Positions 5,301 through 5,416 of a stretch of 5,416 nt of DNA are shown here, piece after piece. The notes beneath the pieces are model-generated. The model had not been told where the DNA came from. It saw only the letters and a program-made list of their open reading frames with translations, and ran no database searches. A program made the position numbers and the translations under genes. The stretch spans positions 1 to 5,416 of the forward strand of contig CAAFZX010000041.1 of the NCBI GenBank assembly GCA_900767675.1, given 5' to 3'. Every line of letters starts with the position of its first letter. The stretch's first letter is position 1. The DNA comes from an uncultured Collinsella sp. (GTDB taxonomy: Bacteria > Actinomycetota > Coriobacteriia > Coriobacteriales > Coriobacteriaceae).

Positions 5301-5416
5301 TTAGCGCTTGCGGGGGACGAGCTTGGTGCGGCGCAGGTGGATCATCTCGGCGGCGATGGAGATGGCGATCTCCTCGGGGGCGTCGGCCTCGATGGCGACT
5401 CCGATCGGCAGGTGCA
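5301..5416 (-). CDS. XdhC/CoxI-family protein, C-terminal 38 residues (5' part off the right edge)
   Basis: The minus-strand frame ending in TAA at 5301-5303 encodes HLPIGVAIEADAPEEIAIS (38 to 20 residues from the end), then IAAEMIHLRR and a basic tail KLVPRKR. This strongly recalls the end of XdhC/CoxI proteins, where a PIGL-x-I-x-A-x-TPEEIA-x-SI-x-AEI block closes the C-terminal Rossmann-like domain. Family members bind molybdenum cofactor and help mature or insert it (often sulfurated) into xanthine dehydrogenase-like molybdenum hydroxylases. Only this terminal piece is visible, so the N-terminal domain, full length and neighbours are unknown. The gene reads in the same direction as the ribosomal operon but is separated from it by 311 bases containing a promoter, so it is probably a separate unit. 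The family assignment rests on a short segment. Confidence 0.7.
   Translation of the reverse strand, partial: HLPIGVAIEADAPEEIAISIAAEMIHLRRTKLVPRKR

Overview
This window is a bacterial ribosomal-protein operon, read entirely from the minus strand (right to left in these coordinates). In transcription order it carries rplE (L5), rpsN (zinc-type S14), rpsH (S8), rplF (L6), rplR (L18), rpsE (S5), rpmD (L30), rplO (L15), secY and the 5' part of adk, which runs off the left edge. This is the conserved distal half of the spc operon in its canonical order, mostly with short gaps or small overlaps and good Shine-Dalgarno sequences.

The moderately high GC, the four-cysteine short S14, and the Gram-positive flavour of the proteins suggest an actinobacterial lineage. 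Overall resemblance points to a Coriobacteriia member (Collinsella/Olsenella-like). This taxonomic call is recognition only and is not proven.

Right edge (5301-5416): the last 38 codons of a minus-strand gene whose C-terminus looks like the XdhC/CoxI (molybdenum hydroxylase accessory) family. Then 311 bases without a convincing gene (4990-5300) hold a large imperfect hairpin just after that gene, a perfect tandem octamer, a plausible sigma-70-type promoter (TGGAAA, 17 nt, TATAGT) and a leader of about 130 nt ending in the rplE ribosome binding site. In most bacteria rplE directly follows rplX (L24) and rplN (L14). Here the S10/spc cluster appears to be split before rplE, and the distal half seems to have its own promoter.

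Operon body (178-4989): gaps between genes are mostly 2-33 nt or small overlaps, which fits translational coupling. Three gaps are longer: rplE-rpsN (78 nt), rpsN-rpsH (119 nt) and rplR-rplF (75 nt). Each contains a clear hairpin. Two of these pair completely only with G-U pairs of the minus-strand transcript, which suggests they work as RNA, for example in processing, stability or autoregulation. Left edge: adk begins 18 nt after secY with an unusual P-loop, GAPGAGKGNV instead of the usual GAPGAGKGTQ.

Together the genes make parts of both ribosomal subunits, the SecY channel used by ribosomes to export and insert proteins, and adenylate kinase for nucleotide balance. No mobile element, CRISPR array, tRNA or rRNA is visible.
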